Source: Micromonospora arborensis | Lineage (GTDB): Bacteria > Actinomycetota > Actinomycetes > Mycobacteriales > Micromonosporaceae | Direction: 5' to 3' | NCBI RefSeq assembly: GCF_003205615.1 | Contig: NZ_PYBV01000062.1 | Location: forward strand, 1-64,000 | Length of the DNA: 64,000 nucleotides | Part shown: positions 1 to 8,143 of the stretch, piece by piece | How positions within the stretch are numbered: position 1 is the first letter of the stretch | Layout: each line of letters starts with the position of its first letter | Made by a program: the position numbers and the translations under genes | The notes under the pieces: generated by a model | The model's database searches: none | What the model was told of the DNA's origin: nothing | Seen by the model: the letters and a program-made list of their open reading frames with translations, nothing else

Positions 1-201
1 GGTCAGCCCGTCGGTGCGGGCGCCAGCGTCGAGGTCGGCCTGCTTGACCCAGTCACGCACCGCGGTCTCGGTCAGGTCGAAATCCTGGCTGACCTGCCGA
101 AGAGTGCGATCACCGCGCTGGCACAACTCAACGATCTCAGCCTTGAACTCCGGCGTGAACGAACGCCGAGGCCGCGGCCGCTTCTTCCCCATGCTCTCCA
201 T
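1..201 (-). CDS. IS3-family transposase OrfA (partial)
   Basis: This is the N-terminal part of the small OrfA helix-turn-helix protein of an IS3-family element, which binds the element ends and is normally joined to the OrfB DDE integrase by programmed frameshifting. About 67 residues are visible: a basic start (MGKKRPRPRR), then FTPEFKAEIVELCQRGD and QVSQDFDLTETAVRDWVKQA, the typical recognition-helix pattern. The frame is open to base 1, so the C-terminus and OrfB are missing. ATG codons lie at 213, 201 and 192. The purine-rich GGGAGG at 214-219 directly abuts the first, so 201 or 192 is more likely to be used. Confidence 0.85.
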   Translation of the reverse strand, partial: MESMGKKRPRPRRSFTPEFKAEIVELCQRGDRTLRQVSQDFDLTETAVRDWVKQADLDAGARTDGLT

Positions 202-268
202 GATGATGGACATCCTCCCGGAGACCCCAGGTCCCCTGATCTCGGATGTCCGTCAAAACGGGGCAGGC
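1..268 (-). mobile_element. IS3-family insertion sequence, right portion only
   Basis: The element carries an IS3-type OrfA reading leftward off the window edge. Its outer end is placed at about 262-268, because a small protein gene on the same strand changes there from its helical reading to unrelated sequence and stops at 253. Bases 244-266 read on the minus strand as TGCCCCGTTTTGACGGACA and are the likely terminal inverted repeat. The other end, OrfB and any target-site duplication are outside the window. The boundary is approximate. Confidence 0.6.
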
Positions 269-423
269 CCAGCCACGATCGCATCGGCGAGACGTTTCCG
301 GGCCGCGACCACGCCGGTCTTCGCGGCGGCGACGATCCGGGCGGCTTCCTCGTCCCGCGCGTCGGTGACTGCTGACCGCGCGACCTCATATGCCCTGACC
401 GCTGCTGCCAGGTCGTCTGCCAT
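253..423 (-). pseudogene. Small helical (putative HTH) protein gene truncated by the IS
   Basis: The 56-residue reading starts MADDLAAAVRAYEVARSAV and continues through RKRLADAIVA. This Ala/Arg-rich helical pattern is typical of short actinobacterial proteins that normally continue into a C-terminal helix-turn-helix of about 25 more residues. Here the reading ends GPAPF and a stop immediately after the point where the IS3 terminus begins, so the DNA-binding C-terminus has been cut off. The family assignment comes from memory of similar short proteins and is moderate. The truncation at the IS edge is direct. Confidence 0.55.
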
Positions 424-510
424 CTGACGATCGTTCGATCGTCGATCATGGCCAACTAGAACAGGCCATCGGAACTGCCGATGAGCGGGCACACCGACTA
501 GCGTGCACAC

Positions 511-981
511 ATGGCCGAGTCTTCGGACCTCTCGAGTCCGGCTTCGCGTCGGGAGGCGCTCCGGATGGTTGACGTAGATGATCCTGGCCCTTACCACGCG
601 ATGCTCCGAGAGATCTTCGACCACGAAAGGGCGTGGCGCGAAGGCCCGGACGTGGGCGAGAGCGACGAGTACGAGCAGGTCTACGTAACGGCCTTCCTTC
701 TGTTCCTTATCGGCGATCCCGCGGACTAGCCCCGCCTGTATGGGGCGAAGTTCCGCACGGGCGACATGGACCTGGGCATCGGCTTCGACGCCCAGGCCAT
801 CTTCGGAGCGGGCCGGGGCGACACGCTTCAGTGGCTCCTGGAGAACGGATACACCGACGAGCACGCGCGTCTGTCTGAGTGGTTGTCGCAGTCGGAAGAC
901 CCGAAGATCGAAGACTGGGCTCGGCACGTGCGCGGTTACTTCTACTCGCCGGACGGCGTGCTGCTCGTGGATCCGCTCTAG
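511..981 (+). pseudogene. Hypothetical acidic protein with one in-frame amber stop
   Basis: Two open stretches in the same frame, 511-726 and 730-981, are separated only by a TAG codon at 727-729. The first begins MAESSDLSSPASRREALRMV and ends LLFLIGDPAD. The second reads PRLYGAKFRTGDMDLGIG and ends GVLLVDPL. Read through, they form one protein of about 156 residues with uniform acidic, mixed alpha/beta composition and no other disruption. A fresh nonsense mutation is the simplest explanation; translation of two halves or TAG readthrough are alternatives. The family was not recognised. Confidence 0.6.
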
Positions 982-1175
982 ATACGCCCTGGCCAGCAGG
1001 GTCCGTCCGCTCTTGCCGCCGATCGGGTGTCACAGTTCGTCACGAGCAGTCCGTGCAGCGAACACCCGGCCCTGCCGATGAGCGGGGGTGTCATCGACGG
1101 TCTGCTCGCCAGGCTTGCCATCCTGGCGTGACGGCGTGCCGCTACATCCTCGGGTTCGTGCGCGACACTAGGCTC

Positions 1176-2210
1176 GTGGATCAACCGCTGAAGGTGCTGT
1201 GGTCGCGGCTTCTGCGCCTGCGTTCGAGCGCGGTGGCGTTGGCGGCGGCGTCCGGTGCCCTTGTCGTAGCGGAGCGGCACTCGCGTCTGGTTCGACTGGA
1301 CCCCCAGACCGGAGCGCCGTTATGGGAGCAGGGCGTTGTGGACTGCTGGGGCACTACCGTTATCGCGGGGAACCGCTGTCTCTATCTGAGTCAGGCTGGG
1401 GTCCTGCATTGTTTCGACTTGCACAGCGGGCAGCGGACGTGGTCGACATCGATGCTGCGCCTGCGCCACCACATCAGTGTTAGTGGATCTGTTGCTTTCC
1501 TGGGCGGGTGGCGCGGATACCATCCGCTGATACGGGTGGATTTGGCGAACGGCGAGCTTCTTCCGGGTCAGTTCCCGGGACCCGCGTCGGACAGCAGCTT
1601 GGCCTGGCCGTTGCCCGTACGGCTGGACGCGGAGCGGGGCTGCACGACCGATGCGATCCTCATCGCGACTGCCAGTGAGGCGGCACTGCTGCTGTTGGAC
1701 GCTCAAACCGGCGCTATCAGAGGTCAGTGGTCGCTGCCGGCGCCGGTGCGCTTTCCCGACTCCGGCATCGCCTTTAGCGCCGGCGAAGACGGCCGCATTG
1801 TCTTTCTCAGCGGTAGCCGCACCGTGATGGCCCTGCACCCAGCCGGCGGCGTGGAGATCCTGTGGCGGCACGAGCGTGACCTGCCATCGCTGCCGCCGAT
1901 CCTCACCGGTCGAACGTTGTGGCTGGCCGAAGACACCTGCGTCACGATCATCGATCTCGACCGCAGGGCCCGTACAGAGGTAATGCATCTCGCGCACGGT
2001 GCTACCAGTGAGGGTGTCCCCGTCTCCGGAGGTGCACTCTTCGTCCGCGCCGGTAACCAACTCATCATGGTGAACCAGGCCGGGGAAATCGCCGCTTGCG
2101 TGCGACTGCCGGCACGCATCGACCGGCTACTTCCCAACGGTCGATCCCTGGTACACGCCATCGGCAAAGGCCACCTCACCACGATCGAGATCTCGACCAC
2201 ACCGACGTGA
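1176..2210 (+). CDS. PQQ-like beta-propeller repeat protein
   Basis: The protein has about 344 residues with repeated blades containing a G-x-x-L-W-E/R pattern (TGAPLWEQG, LHSGQRTWSTS, LLLLDAQTGAIRGQW), as in the PQQ-binding-like (WD40-like) propeller superfamily. The blades alternate short hydrophobic strands such as DAILIATASEAALLLLD with Gly/Asp turns. No signal peptide or catalytic motif is seen, so it is probably a cytoplasmic or scaffold propeller. GTG codons at 1158 and 1176 are both possible starts and neither has a good ribosome site. The later one is preferred because it directly precedes the hydrophobic first blade. The function is unknown. Confidence 0.65.
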   Translation: MDQPLKVLWSRLLRLRSSAVALAAASGALVVAERHSRLVRLDPQTGAPLWEQGVVDCWGTTVIAGNRCLYLSQAGVLHCFDLHSGQRTWSTSMLRLRHHISVSGSVAFLGGWRGYHPLIRVDLANGELLPGQFPGPASDSSLAWPLPVRLDAERGCTTDAILIATASEAALLLLDAQTGAIRGQWSLPAPVRFPDSGIAFSAGEDGRIVFLSGSRTVMALHPAGGVEILWRHERDLPSLPPILTGRTLWLAEDTCVTIIDLDRRARTEVMHLAHGATSEGVPVSGGALFVRAGNQLIMVNQAGEIAACVRLPARIDRLLPNGRSLVHAIGKGHLTTIEISTTPT

Positions 2211-2212
2211 GC

Positions 2213-2335
2213 TCGACCGATGCGGCTGCGGGAGCCAGCGCTGGTGCCGACCAATGCACTGGTCCGGCAGCTCACGATCGGTCCGCGGTCGGCGGCCCGG
2301 TGCGAGCCCGGTTTGGGGGAGCATGTTGGGAGCAG
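2213..2335. repeat. Dispersed repeat A, copy 1 (pair at 32577)
   Basis: About 120 bp, beginning TCGACCGATGCGGC and ending in TTGGGAGCAG, recurs at 32577-32700 in the same orientation with roughly 90% identity by eye. This copy starts 3 bp after the beta-propeller stop codon. Neither copy has a convincing gene. Each ends in the doubled TTGGGAGCA-type motif also found beside the tRNA-Val fragments, which suggests it is part of an integrative-element end. Confidence 0.7.
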
Positions 2336-2450
2336 CGGGGTGCCCTGAACGGCCTTGAACTGCGTGCAACGGCATCGAACGGCGCTCAACTGCACCCACC
2401 CCATCCTGCGGCTCCACGTTGCCGCAGGTCAGAGTCGGTGCGGCGTCCTG

Positions 2451-2494
2451 GTTCACACCGAAGAGGTCGCTGGTTCGATACCAGCATCGCCCAC
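2451..2494 (+). repeat. tRNA-Val(CAC) 3' half, putative att site (left copy)
   Basis: This 44-bp segment carries the last part of an anticodon arm (loop TTCACAC, anticodon CAC), the variable loop, a T-arm (GCTGG-TTCGATA-CCAGC) and the acceptor 3' strand ATCGCCC followed by A-C-C. The 5' half of a tRNA is absent upstream. An exact copy lies at 41080-41123 in the same orientation, and similarity continues about 100 bp beyond it. A tRNA 3' end repeated at both edges of a segment is the usual signature of site-specific integration. Confidence 0.85.
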
Positions 2495-2514
2495 CCTTAG
2501 TTTGTGCAGGTCAG

Positions 2515-2547
2515 AAGCCCGTTACCGAGGCAGTCGGTAACGGGCTT
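2515..2547 (+). terminator. Hairpin downstream of the tRNA-Val fragment
   Basis: A 14-bp perfect stem, AAGCCCGTTACCGA (2515-2528) with TCGGTAACGGGCTT (2534-2547), has a 5-nt loop and is followed by TT. It sits 20 bp past the tRNA acceptor end, where a tRNA terminator is expected. The equivalent hairpin at the other tRNA copy (41143-41177) keeps the stem with compensating base changes. Confidence 0.7.
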
Positions 2548-2746
2548 TGCCGTGAGTGCCACTTACATTGGGAGCAGATTGGAAGCAGCGCGCGCCTGCG
2601 TCTCGGCGCGACCGGCGTCCACATCCCGAGGGTGCCGCCGGGTACCGGCTCGCAGGCGGACTGATGGCAGCCGGTTCGGTGGTCCGCCCCACTCGCCAGA
2701 TCTTTGCGGCTCGTCGGACTTGCCAGCGCCGACGGATTGACGGCAG

Positions 2747-2793
2747 CTGACTACGGATCAGAAGGTTAGGGGTTCGAGTCCCTTCGGGCGTAC
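2747..2793 (+). repeat. tRNA-Arg(ACG) 3' half, second att-like scar
   Basis: The segment reads as the anticodon arm CTGACTACGGATCAG (anticodon ACG), a variable loop, a T-arm with GGGGTTCGAGTCCCT and an acceptor strand CGGGCGT followed by A-C. The upstream bases do not form a D-arm or acceptor partner, so only the 3' half is present. Its reverse frame gives the well-known spurious peptide GTRTPNLLIRSQ that arises from tRNA-Arg DNA, which supports the identification. No second copy was found in the window. Confidence 0.75.
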
Positions 2794-2801
2794 AAACAAT
2801 C

Positions 2802-2840
2802 AAGGCCGTGACCTGCGGAAACAAGGGTCACGGCCTTTTT
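2802..2840 (+). terminator. Rho-independent terminator after the tRNA-Arg fragment
   Basis: A 12-bp stem, AAGGCCGTGACC (2802-2813) with GGTCACGGCCTT (2826-2837), encloses a 12-nt loop and runs into TTTTT (2836-2840). It lies 9 bp beyond the tRNA-Arg acceptor end and was probably the terminator of the original tRNA gene. Confidence 0.85.
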
Positions 2841-3205
2841 GTTTCCCATTTCCGACCCCGGAATCTGCAGTGGATTCCGGTGTTGAGCAGGACTTCAATC
2901 ACCCGACTCGAGGCCGGACCCGCATCCCATCCCGGTTACTTTCCGTGACGTTGGCAGGGTCTTTGTCGTCCCGGTAGGGGCCGTCACGGGGCCGTGTATG
3001 CCAGTGCGTGGTGCGGAGGCCGGCGGGCGGGACTGAGGGGCGTGACCCGCCGGGCCAAGGTCTCCCATGATCGTGTCCAGGAATGCCGTGCCGGCTACGA
3101 CAGCTGAGCCTGATACTGCAGACAACCCCATAGATTGACGTCTGGTTGGCCGGCGACAGGGAACGCAAGCTCGGCGGGACGAATCGTTCATCCCCTGGAG
3201 CTCTC
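2841..3205. other. Intergenic stretch without a supported gene
   Basis: Open frames here show no convincing codon pattern or family. The segment holds whatever promoter serves the importer operon starting at 3206. No clear -10/-35 pair or operator palindrome was recognised. Confidence 0.4.
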
Positions 3206-4822
3206 GTGCCGCACTTCCCTGGTCCTGTCGCGTTGCTGTCCGCCACCATTCTGACCCTGGTAACGGCCTGCTCGGGTGCCGTGCGGCAGCCGACCGGTCA
3301 GGCCGGCGGCCGGGTGGTCTTCGCGACCGATAAGGAGCCGGAGTGCTTCGACACGCAGGTGTCGCAGTCGGATATCTCCGGGGTGCTGATGCGCAACGTC
3401 TTCGACTCCTTGGTCAGCCGTGGGCAGGACGGGGAGTTCAAGCCCTGGCTAGCCAGCAAGTGGTCATTGTCGGCGGACGAGCTGACCTACACCTTCACGC
3501 TGCGCGAGGGTGTGAAGTTTTCCGACGGTACGCCGTTCGACGCCGCTGCCGTGAAGGCCAACTACGACCGGATCGTTGCCCCTGCTACCAAATCGAAGTA
3601 CGCCGCGGGATTGCTCGGGCCGTACGCGGGGACGACCGTGATCGACCCGCTGACCGTAGCCGTCCGGTTCACCCGCCCCTTCGCATCGTTCCTGACCGCC
3701 GCCAGTACGTCGTACCTCGGGATCCGCTCGCCCAAGGCGATCGCGGCCGACCTCTGCGCGGGCAGCCCGGCCCAGCAGGTGGGGACCGGACCGTTCCTCT
3801 TCGCCTCCTACACCCGCGGCCAGCAGGTCGTGCTCACGCGGAACCCGTCGTACAACTCGGCACCGGCCACCGCGGCGCATACCGGCCCAGCGAACCTGTC
3901 CGAGCTGGTCTTCCGGTTCGTCGCTGAGGACACCGTGCGAGTAGGGAGTGTGACGAGCGGCCAGGCGGACATCGCAGATCGGGTGCCGCCGAACCAGGTC
4001 GGCACCCTGAAGAACAACGCCACTGTCCAGCTCACGAGCAGCAACACCCCAGGTCTGGGATACCAGTACTTCCTCAACACCCAGTCGCCACTCTTCGCCG
4101 ATCGCCGGGTCCGCCTCGCCGTCCAGCAGGCCTTCGATGTCGACCGGGCCGTCAAGGCCGTCTACTTCGGGGAGTACGAGCGGGCGTGGAGTCCGCTGAG
4201 CCCTGCTACGGAGGCGTACGACGCCAGTCTGGTGAATTCGTTCAAGTACGACCCCGCTGCCGCAGCTGTGCTCCTCGACCAGGCGGGGTACACCGGCAGA
4301 GACGCGCAAGGCTTCCGTACCAAGGCCGGTCGCCGGCTGACCGCCACCTTGCTCTATGTACCGCTGTACACACCTGAGGACCGCCGGACCCTCGACCAGG
4401 CGCTGCAGGGTGACCTGAAGAAGGTGGGGATCGAACTCAAGCTCGTACCGATGGAAGCCGCCGCCTACGAGCCGGTCCGCAACGCCGGCGAGTACGACGT
4501 GATCGCCTTCGCCTGGGGTGGTTCGAACCCTGACCTGCTCCGGACGATGTTCGACTCGAAGAACTTCTTCGATGCCGGCGGCAACAATGCATGCCGGTTC
4601 ACCGACCGGGCGGTCGACGACTGGCTGGCAGCGGCCGCCGCGAGCACGGATCCGGTTGCCCGCAAAGATCTGTACGGCAAGGCACAGCGCCGGATCATCG
4701 ACGAGGGCGTCTCGCTGCCGACAGCGGTGTCCGAGCGGCAGTTGGCCGTCCGGTCCGCGATCACCGGTCTGACCTTCGACGCCAACGGCTGGCCCTTGTT
4801 CTATGACGTCGAGCGCAGCTGA
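3206..4822 (+). CDS. Family 5 (DppA/OppA-type) substrate-binding lipoprotein
   Basis: This is the extracellular solute receptor for the ABC importer encoded directly downstream (peptide, opine or nickel-type, SBP_bac_5). The GTG at 3206 is chosen because CTGGAG lies 5 bases upstream and it gives a signal peptide ending in the lipobox LVTAC; a longer reading from ATG 3146 adds an unlikely hydrophilic leader. The mature protein of about 515 residues shows family landmarks: the early repeat MRNVFDSLVSRGQDGEF, TYTFTLREGVKFSDGTPF and a C-terminal FAWGGSNPDL region. Its stop overlaps the permease start by one base (TGATG). The ligand cannot be read from sequence. Confidence 0.9.
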   Translation: MPHFPGPVALLSATILTLVTACSGAVRQPTGQAGGRVVFATDKEPECFDTQVSQSDISGVLMRNVFDSLVSRGQDGEFKPWLASKWSLSADELTYTFTLREGVKFSDGTPFDAAAVKANYDRIVAPATKSKYAAGLLGPYAGTTVIDPLTVAVRFTRPFASFLTAASTSYLGIRSPKAIAADLCAGSPAQQVGTGPFLFASYTRGQQVVLTRNPSYNSAPATAAHTGPANLSELVFRFVAEDTVRVGSVTSGQADIADRVPPNQVGTLKNNATVQLTSSNTPGLGYQYFLNTQSPLFADRRVRLAVQQAFDVDRAVKAVYFGEYERAWSPLSPATEAYDASLVNSFKYDPAAAAVLLDQAGYTGRDAQGFRTKAGRRLTATLLYVPLYTPEDRRTLDQALQGDLKKVGIELKLVPMEAAAYEPVRNAGEYDVIAFAWGGSNPDLLRTMFDSKNFFDAGGNNACRFTDRAVDDWLAAAAASTDPVARKDLYGKAQRRIIDEGVSLPTAVSERQLAVRSAITGLTFDANGWPLFYDVERS

Positions 4823-5751
4823 TGATCGCCCTGATCCTCCGCCGAGTACTGGCCGGAGTCGCCGTGATGTGGGTCGCGGCGACGCTGACCTTCGCCGCCC
4901 TCCGAGGTGTCCGGGGCGATCCGGTGGCCGCGGTACTGGGTCCCGGTGCCCTGGTCACCCCGGAGGTGCGGGCGCAGATCGTCAGCGAGTACGGCTTCGA
5001 CCAGCCACTCGTCGTTCAGTACCTGCGCTGGTTGAGCCGGCTGGTCAGTGGGGATCTCGGCTGGTCCTATCAGCTCGGCCAGCCGGTCACCGAGGTGCTG
5101 CGTGGTCAGCTCGGCCCAACGGCTGAACTGGCAATCGCTGCGACGATCACGGCGGTGCTGGCTGCCGTCGTCCTCGCGCTGCTCACGGCCGGACGTGGAC
5201 GGACGACAAGGTCGCTGGCGTCGATGGCCGAGTTGTCAGCGGTCTCGGTGCCGACCTTCTGGCTCGGTCTGGTGGCGCTGACATTCTTCTCGTTCCGCTG
5301 GCAGCTCTTTCCCGCAACCGGGGCGGGCAGCCTCAGCGCGCTGATCCTCCCGGCGGTGGTCCTCGCCGTACCGGTCGCCGGTGTGCTGACTCAGGTGCTG
5401 CGCGAGGGCCTGGAGACGGCACTCGCCCAGCCGTTCGCGCTGAGCGTGCGGATGCGGGGGATCGGGCCGGTCGCATTGATCGGACGGCACGCTCTCCGCC
5501 ACGCCTGCATCTCGTTGGCCACGATGACCGGCTGGGTCCTCGGCAGTCTCTTCGGCGGCGCAGTGCTCACCGAAACGGTCTTCGCCCGCCCTGGCCTCGG
5601 CCGCGTCCTGCTGTCGGCGATCACCTCGCGCGACCTGCCCGTCGTCACCGCTGTGGTCCTGCTGGTCGCGGCCGCCTTCACAGTGATCAACCTGCTGGTC
5701 GACCTGGCCTACCTCGCCATCGATCCTCGGCTGCGGAGGCGTACCGCATGA
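4822..5751 (+). CDS. ABC importer permease, DppB-type
   Basis: This is the first inner-membrane permease of the importer, 309 residues with about six hydrophobic segments. It has the DppB/OppB architecture: an N-terminal helix (MIALILRRVLAGVAVMWVAA), then a soluble loop with VSGDLGWSYQLGQPV, then the membrane core. The EAA-type cytoplasmic loop that docks the ATPase is partly visible near SVRMRGIGPVALIGRHALR. The start overlaps the preceding lipoprotein stop and the end overlaps the next permease by ATGA, so the five genes from 3206 to 9207 are almost certainly translated as one coupled operon. Confidence 0.92.
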   Translation: MIALILRRVLAGVAVMWVAATLTFAALRGVRGDPVAAVLGPGALVTPEVRAQIVSEYGFDQPLVVQYLRWLSRLVSGDLGWSYQLGQPVTEVLRGQLGPTAELAIAATITAVLAAVVLALLTAGRGRTTRSLASMAELSAVSVPTFWLGLVALTFFSFRWQLFPATGAGSLSALILPAVVLAVPVAGVLTQVLREGLETALAQPFALSVRMRGIGPVALIGRHALRHACISLATMTGWVLGSLFGGAVLTETVFARPGLGRVLLSAITSRDLPVVTAVVLLVAAAFTVINLLVDLAYLAIDPRLRRRTA

Positions 5752-6560
5752 GCGGACGAACGCGGAGATCCTGGTCGCCCGCCACATTGGCGGCAGTCGC
5801 GACACTTGTGACCATCGTTCTGGCTGCCGTGTGGCCGGAGCTCCTGACGCACCGGGCGCCCGACCCGACCGATCTGGGCGCCACCCTCCAGCCGCCGAAC
5901 GGCGAGCATCTGTTCGGAACTGACAGGCTGGGGCGTGACGTGTACAGCAGAGTCGTCCATGGTGCCCGGCTCTCCCTTTTGATCGGCCTCGGAGCGACAG
6001 CTCTCGGACTGAGCCTGGGCACGCTCCTCGGCGTATTCGCCGGGGCGGGTGGCCGGTGGGCCGACGGAGTCACGATGCGGCTGATCGATGTCCTGTTCGC
6101 CGTCCCCGAGCTGCTGGTGGCGTTACTGGCCATCGCCGTCTTCGGCAGCGGCACAGCGAACGTCGTGATCGCGATCGGGCTCGCCTCCGCACCGAGCTAT
6201 GCCCGGCTGATCCGCTCGCAGGTGCTGACCGTCCGCGAGTCCGAGTTCGTCCAGGCAGCGCGCACGGTGGGGCGGCATCCGCTGCATCTAATCGTTCGGC
6301 ATGTCATGCCGAACACGCTCGGCCCGGTGCTGGCACTCGCAGCGGTCTCGGCGGGTGGCGCGGTGGTCGCCGGGTCCGCTTTGAGCTACCTGGGTCTCGG
6401 GCCACCACCTCCCGCACCGGATTGGGGCAGCATGCTCGCCGACGGACAGAGCTTCCTGCAGACCGCTTGGTGGCTGGTCCTGTTCCCCGGCCTCGCCATC
6501 GCCGCCGTCGTGATCAGCGCGAGCGTCGTCGGACGCTCGCTGCGGACCCGGAGCACCTGA
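5748..6560 (+). CDS. ABC importer permease, DppC-type
   Basis: This second permease subunit has 270 residues. The N-terminal helix is followed by the hallmark HLFGTDRLGRDVYSRVVHG of DppC/OppC proteins, then five further hydrophobic segments. The EAA loop reads EFVQAARTVGRHPLHLIVRH. The C-terminal SYLGLGPPPPAPDWGSMLAD is also diagnostic. It pairs with the DppB-type subunit upstream to form the channel. ATGA overlaps at both ends indicate translational coupling. Confidence 0.92.
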   Translation: MSGRTRRSWSPATLAAVATLVTIVLAAVWPELLTHRAPDPTDLGATLQPPNGEHLFGTDRLGRDVYSRVVHGARLSLLIGLGATALGLSLGTLLGVFAGAGGRWADGVTMRLIDVLFAVPELLVALLAIAVFGSGTANVVIAIGLASAPSYARLIRSQVLTVRESEFVQAARTVGRHPLHLIVRHVMPNTLGPVLALAAVSAGGAVVAGSALSYLGLGPPPPAPDWGSMLADGQSFLQTAWWLVLFPGLAIAAVVISASVVGRSLRTRST

Positions 6561-8143
6561 TGACCGAACTGCTTGACGCCCGCGGACTCACGGTCTCCTT
6601 CGACGACCGGGCTGTTGCCCAAGACATCGATCTCCAGCTGGCCGCCGGCGAGTGTCTGGCACTGGTCGGCGAATCGGGATCGGGCAAGTCCGTCACCGCC
6701 CGGGCCTTGGTCGGCCTCGCGGGACCGCGGGCCACCGTCACGGCCGAGCGGCTGCAGGTCAGCGGCGAGGACGTCAGCCGGTACGGCGAACGGCAGTGGC
6801 GGCGAATCCGCGGCAGCCGGATCGGGTTCGTGCTGCAGGATGCGCTCACCGCGCTTGATCCACTCCGCACCGTCGGTGCCGAGGTGGACGAACCGTTGCG
6901 GCTGCACACCCGGCTCGGTCGGACGGCCCGCGATGCCGAGGTCGAGCGGCTGCTCACCGAGTGCGGGATTCCTGATCCGGAGCGGCGCAAGAATCAGTAC
7001 GCCCACGAACTGTCCGGTGGTCTCCGGCAGCGTGCTCTGATCGCCAGCGCACTCGCTGCCGGTCCGGCACTCCTGATCGCCGACGAGCCGACCACCGCCC
7101 TCGACGTGACGGTCCAGCAGCAGATCCTCGACCTGCTCGCCAAGCTCAAGCGGGACGGCCACGGCCTGGTGTTGATCAGCCACGACCTGGCCGTGGTGGC
7201 CGAGATCGCTGACCGGATCGCGGTCCTCGATCGTGGCCGCATCGTCGAGCAGGGTCCTGCCCTCGACGTCCTCAGCCGCCCACGACACGAAATGACGCGG
7301 GAGCTCCTGGCGGCGATCCCCGGCAACCGGAACGCGAAACCGCGGCAGGTGCACAGACAGGGACCGGCGGTGCTGTCGGTTCGCGGGGTCTCTCATCGGT
7401 ACCGCGAGCGCTCTGGTCAGTACCGACAGGCGCTGGCCCGGGTCGGCTTCGAGCTGGCTCGCGGCGAGACGCTCGGCGTCGTGGGTGAATCAGGGTCCGG
7501 CAAGAGCACCTTGGCGAAGGTGATCCTCGGTCTGCTCCGCCCGGACTCCGGCGATGTCCTCCTCGATGCCGAGCCCTGGAGCAGCATCGGTGAGCGGGAC
7601 CGGCGCCGCCGACGCCGCGAAGTGCAGTTCGTGCCTCAGAATCCCCTCGGTGCACTCGATCCCCGCTACCGCGTCGGGTCCGTTCTGTCCGAGAGCCTGG
7701 CCGCGATCGGCGTACCGCGCAGCGATCGGCTGCAACGAATCGCCGCCCTGCTGGCCGAGGTCGGGCTGCCTCCCGAGCTCGCCGTACGACGTCCGTCCGA
7801 GCTGTCCGGCGGTCAGCGCCAGCGCGTCTGCATCGCCCGCGCCCTGGCCACCGACCCGAGGATCCTGGTCTGCGACGAACCGGTGTCCGCGCTCGACGTC
7901 CGCACCCAGGCAACCGTGCTCGACCTGCTCGCCGACTTGCGCGACCACCGCGGTCTCGCGCTGGTCTTCATCTCGCACGACCTGGCCGTCGTTCGCGAGA
8001 TCAGTGATCGCGTGATCGTCATGAAGGACGGCCACATCGTCGAATCCGGACCTGTCGACGATGTCTTCGACCATCCGGAGCACCCCTACGCCAAGGAGCT
8101 GGTCGCCGCCACTCCCCGCATCCCAGCCGTGGAGACCCGATGA
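6560..8143 (+). CDS. Fused dual ABC ATPase (DppD-DppF type)
   Basis: A single 527-residue protein joins the two nucleotide-binding domains that are separate in E. coli Dpp. Domain 1 has Walker A GESGSGKSVT, signature LSGGLRQRALIASAL and Walker B LLIADEPTTALD. Domain 2 has GESGSGKSTL, LSGGQRQRVCIARAL and LVCDEPVSALD. The linker holds the oligopeptide-ATPase C-terminal extension (RHEMTRELLAAIPG), and domain 2 ends with an equivalent HPEHPYAKELVAATP. Both sites look catalytically complete. It energises the permeases immediately upstream and starts in a TGATG overlap. Confidence 0.93.
   Translation: MTELLDARGLTVSFDDRAVAQDIDLQLAAGECLALVGESGSGKSVTARALVGLAGPRATVTAERLQVSGEDVSRYGERQWRRIRGSRIGFVLQDALTALDPLRTVGAEVDEPLRLHTRLGRTARDAEVERLLTECGIPDPERRKNQYAHELSGGLRQRALIASALAAGPALLIADEPTTALDVTVQQQILDLLAKLKRDGHGLVLISHDLAVVAEIADRIAVLDRGRIVEQGPALDVLSRPRHEMTRELLAAIPGNRNAKPRQVHRQGPAVLSVRGVSHRYRERSGQYRQALARVGFELARGETLGVVGESGSGKSTLAKVILGLLRPDSGDVLLDAEPWSSIGERDRRRRRREVQFVPQNPLGALDPRYRVGSVLSESLAAIGVPRSDRLQRIAALLAEVGLPPELAVRRPSELSGGQRQRVCIARALATDPRILVCDEPVSALDVRTQATVLDLLADLRDHRGLALVFISHDLAVVREISDRVIVMKDGHIVESGPVDDVFDHPEHPYAKELVAATPRIPAVETR

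Noticed and set aside
2451..2494. Intact tRNA-Val gene
   Set aside because: The 5' acceptor strand, D-arm and most of the anticodon 5' stem are missing upstream at both copies.
2522..2824. Minus-strand reading containing GTRTPNLLIRSQ
   Set aside because: This peptide is a well-known artefact of translating tRNA-Arg DNA backwards; the segment is a tRNA fragment.
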